Below are positions 61,973-64,000 of a DNA stretch of 64,000 nt, one piece after another. Both the position numbers and the translations under genes were made by a program. This DNA comes from Aquirhabdus sp. (GTDB lineage Bacteria > Pseudomonadota > Gammaproteobacteria > Pseudomonadales > Moraxellaceae), in the NCBI GenBank assembly GCA_030149815.1, contig JASLHI010000012.1, positions 1 through 64,000 of the forward strand, in the 5' to 3' direction. The notes beneath the pieces were generated by a model. It worked only from the letters and a program-made list of their open reading frames with translations. It searched no databases and was not told where the DNA came from. The stretch's first letter is position 1; each line of letters starts with the position of its first letter.

Positions 61973-64000
61973 TTAGGCATCAACCCATTTTCCATCGGTA
62001 TAAACCATCGACCACTTCGTCGGTTTGCCATCCTGTTCAGATGCAATGTACTGACTCGCAGTTTTACGGCTAAATTTGAGTAAAGTCGGATTACCATCAG
62101 GATCAGTATCGGGCGCACTCAGTAGATACAAATGCTTCGGATCCAGCTTATCTTTCACCGAACGTAACTCTGAGATCAAAGGCGCACGCGTTTCACGCAC
62201 TTTCGGAAACTTACTTGCCGCAAGAAACATCCCAGCTGCACCATCACGTAAGATAAAGAAATCATCATGCTTGGTTGAACGCAGCTCTGGCATCGGAATC
62301 GCGTCAGCACGCGGTGGCGCTGGTTGCCCATTTTTCAAAACTTTGCGTGTATTGGTACAGCTATCACAAGCGAAATAAGGACCAAAACGACCTGTTTTCA
62401 ATTGCATCTGACCACTTTCACACTTATCGCAAGGGATCGTTGGGCCATCATAACCTTTGATCTTGAATGAGCCTTCCTCAACGCTATGCCCCGAACAGTC
62501 TGGGTTATTTCCACAGACATGCAACTTACGACCGCCATCAATGATATAGCTATCCATCGCAGTATCGCAGATTGGACAGCGTTTTTTCGCCATCAAGTCA
62601 GCGGTTTCTGCTGCACTTCCATCTTCGCTTTCGCTACTTGTATCTTCAGTCAAAGCAGCAAGTGACTCAACGGGTGCAAGATTGATTGTTCCTTTGCAGC
62701 GTTCTTTAGGTGGTAGATTGTAGCCAGAACAACCCAAAAATACGCCTGTTGAGCCTGTACGAATTTGCATTGGACGCGAACAGGTTGGGCAAGAAACTTC
62801 ACTCACTTCAACTGGTAAATTACGACGCATCCCTTGATCAGGATCTTGTGATTGGGCACGAATCAGCTTTTGTTTGAAATCGCCATAAAACTCATTCAGT
62901 ACGTTTTTCCAATCTCGCTCGCCATCAGCAACTTTATCCAACTGCCCTTCAAGTTCAGCAGTAAACGCATAATCCATCAGATTAGAGAAATTTTCACTCA
63001 AACGATCAGTGACAATATCACCCATCTTTTCTGCATACAGACGGCGATTATCGAGTTTGACATAACCACGATCTTGAACCGTCGAAATGATCGCTGCATA
63101 CGTTGATGGACGACCAATGCCACGTTTTTCCAGTTCTTTGACCAAACTGGCTTCGGTAAAACGTGCTGGCGGCTTGGTGAAATGCTGACTCGGATCAACT
63201 TTGATCAGTTCTAAAACATCTCCAGCTTTCACGGCTGGCAAGAGTAGATCATCATCTTGCTTACTTGGTGCCATGACTTTGGTAAAACCATCAAACACCA
63301 TGGTTCGACCACGCGCACGTAACTCAACATCAGCAGCCTGTACAATAATATAAGACGATAAATATTCTGCTGGCGGCATTTGACTTGCCGTAAATTGACG
63401 CCAGATCAATTCATATAACCGCTGTCCATCACGTTCGATCGTCGTCAGTTGATCACCTGACAGCGCAATATTAGACGGACGAATTGCTTCGTGCGCTTCT
63501 TGTGCACCTGCTTTATTGCCATAGAAGTTGGGTTTAGCAGGGACGTATTTTGCGCCGAACTTATCTTCGATATGCCCGCGTACCATCGCCAATGCATCTG
63601 CACTGATAAACGTCGAATCCGTACGCATATAAGTGATATGACCCGCTTCGTACAGACGCTGAGCCAGAATCATGGTTTTCTTAACCGAGAAGCCTAGACG
63701 CGTACTCGCCGCCTGCTGCAATGTCGAGGTAATATAAGGCGCGGTAGGATTTACTTTAGTTGGCTTATCTTCACGCGCAGCTACGGTATATGTTGCAGGC
63801 TTGAGCTTGGCAACAACCGCATCCGTTTCTGCTTTATTTTTTAATTTAAGCGCTGCGCCCGCCTGTTTGGTTGCTTCCAAACGAATCGGCACCTGATCTT
63901 TTTTGGTATACATCGTATCAGCGAATATTTCCCAATATTCTTCTGGGATAAACGCACGAATTTCACGTTCACGTTCAACGACCAGCTTTACTGCAACGGA
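61973..64000 (-). CDS. topA: DNA topoisomerase I, partial (C-terminal part)
   Basis: The gene runs off the right edge; the frame is open to 64000, where it encodes SVAVKLVVEREREIRAF, so an ATG at 63913 is internal. The visible 675 residues include the catalytic region ITYMRTDSTF (active-site Tyr), FGAKYVPAKPNF and EAHEAIRPSN, then the toprim-distal core and three C-terminal zinc-finger-like modules: CPTCSRPM...GCSGYN, CPICDTAMDS...C and CDKCESGQM...CDSC. Type IA enzymes relax negative supercoils. N-terminal Toprim domain is outside the window. Confidence 0.96.
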   Translation of the reverse strand, partial: SVAVKLVVEREREIRAFIPEEYWEIFADTMYTKKDQVPIRLEATKQAGAALKLKNKAETDAVVAKLKPATYTVAAREDKPTKVNPTAPYITSTLQQAASTRLGFSVKKTMILAQRLYEAGHITYMRTDSTFISADALAMVRGHIEDKFGAKYVPAKPNFYGNKAGAQEAHEAIRPSNIALSGDQLTTIERDGQRLYELIWRQFTASQMPPAEYLSSYIIVQAADVELRARGRTMVFDGFTKVMAPSKQDDDLLLPAVKAGDVLELIKVDPSQHFTKPPARFTEASLVKELEKRGIGRPSTYAAIISTVQDRGYVKLDNRRLYAEKMGDIVTDRLSENFSNLMDYAFTAELEGQLDKVADGERDWKNVLNEFYGDFKQKLIRAQSQDPDQGMRRNLPVEVSEVSCPTCSRPMQIRTGSTGVFLGCSGYNLPPKERCKGTINLAPVESLAALTEDTSSESEDGSAAETADLMAKKRCPICDTAMDSYIIDGGRKLHVCGNNPDCSGHSVEEGSFKIKGYDGPTIPCDKCESGQMQLKTGRFGPYFACDSCTNTRKVLKNGQPAPPRADAIPMPELRSTKHDDFFILRDGAAGMFLAASKFPKVRETRAPLISELRSVKDKLDPKHLYLLSAPDTDPDGNPTLLKFSRKTASQYIASEQDGKPTKWSMVYTDGKWVDA

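Overview
The window looks like chromosomal DNA of a Moraxellaceae gammaproteobacterium, either Acinetobacter or a close relative. This is inferred from gene content and moderate-to-low GC, not from a database search. Supporting genes are paired 590-600 aa acyl-CoA dehydrogenases, aspS with an MMRTHYCG start, rpmB-rpmG, ttcA, a YadA-like trimeric autotransporter with an ESPR leader, and topA followed by two small conserved genes. No rRNA, tRNA, CRISPR array, complete IS or prophage was seen.

Layout. 0-7.2 kb: two acyl-CoA dehydrogenase paralogues separated by about 3.5 kb of small accessory genes, including two integron-type gene cassettes (attC sites at 3611-3682 and 4018-4105, a truncated one at 4439-4516) with no integrase in view. 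7.2-13.8 kb: a c-di-GMP cluster (one HD-GYP phosphodiesterase, two GGDEF cyclases) that encloses an AlkB-like protein which has lost its HxD iron ligands. 13.9-18.6 kb: DUF4242, OsmC, pirin, a beta-propeller protein and fumC. 18.7-21 kb: an accessory island with a HigB/HigA-type toxin-antitoxin pair and a two-gene module whose second protein carries a HEPN-type RNxxxH motif, bounded on the right by inverted REP-like repeats. This module is the best candidate for an undescribed system.

21.7-33.4 kb: a lone isovaleryl-CoA dehydrogenase gene, then an acyclic terpene (citronellol/geraniol) catabolic cluster in the order atuR-atuABCDEF. AtuR diverges from atuA across two inverted repeats. Citronellyl-CoA would be dehydrogenated by AtuD, carboxylated by AtuC/AtuF and hydrated by AtuE; AtuB is an SDR and AtuA is an essential protein of uncertain reaction. 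GC-rich hairpins sit in several gaps of the operon. 33.4-45.2 kb: small genes, ttcA, a lactone oxidase/D-threonine aldolase-like pair, a 1281 aa trimeric autotransporter, an OmpW-like porin and aspS.

45.2-64 kb: a divergent SDR/HxlR pair bounded by near-identical terminators, two PF10118 metal-dependent hydrolase paralogues beside an AraC-type regulator, a methyltransferase, an AmpG-like MFS transporter, purU, an Ig-repeat lipoprotein, a TetR/aldehyde dehydrogenase divergent pair, rpmB-rpmG, an unknown exported protein, a Kef/YbaL-type antiporter, two small conserved genes and the C-terminal part of topA running off the right edge.
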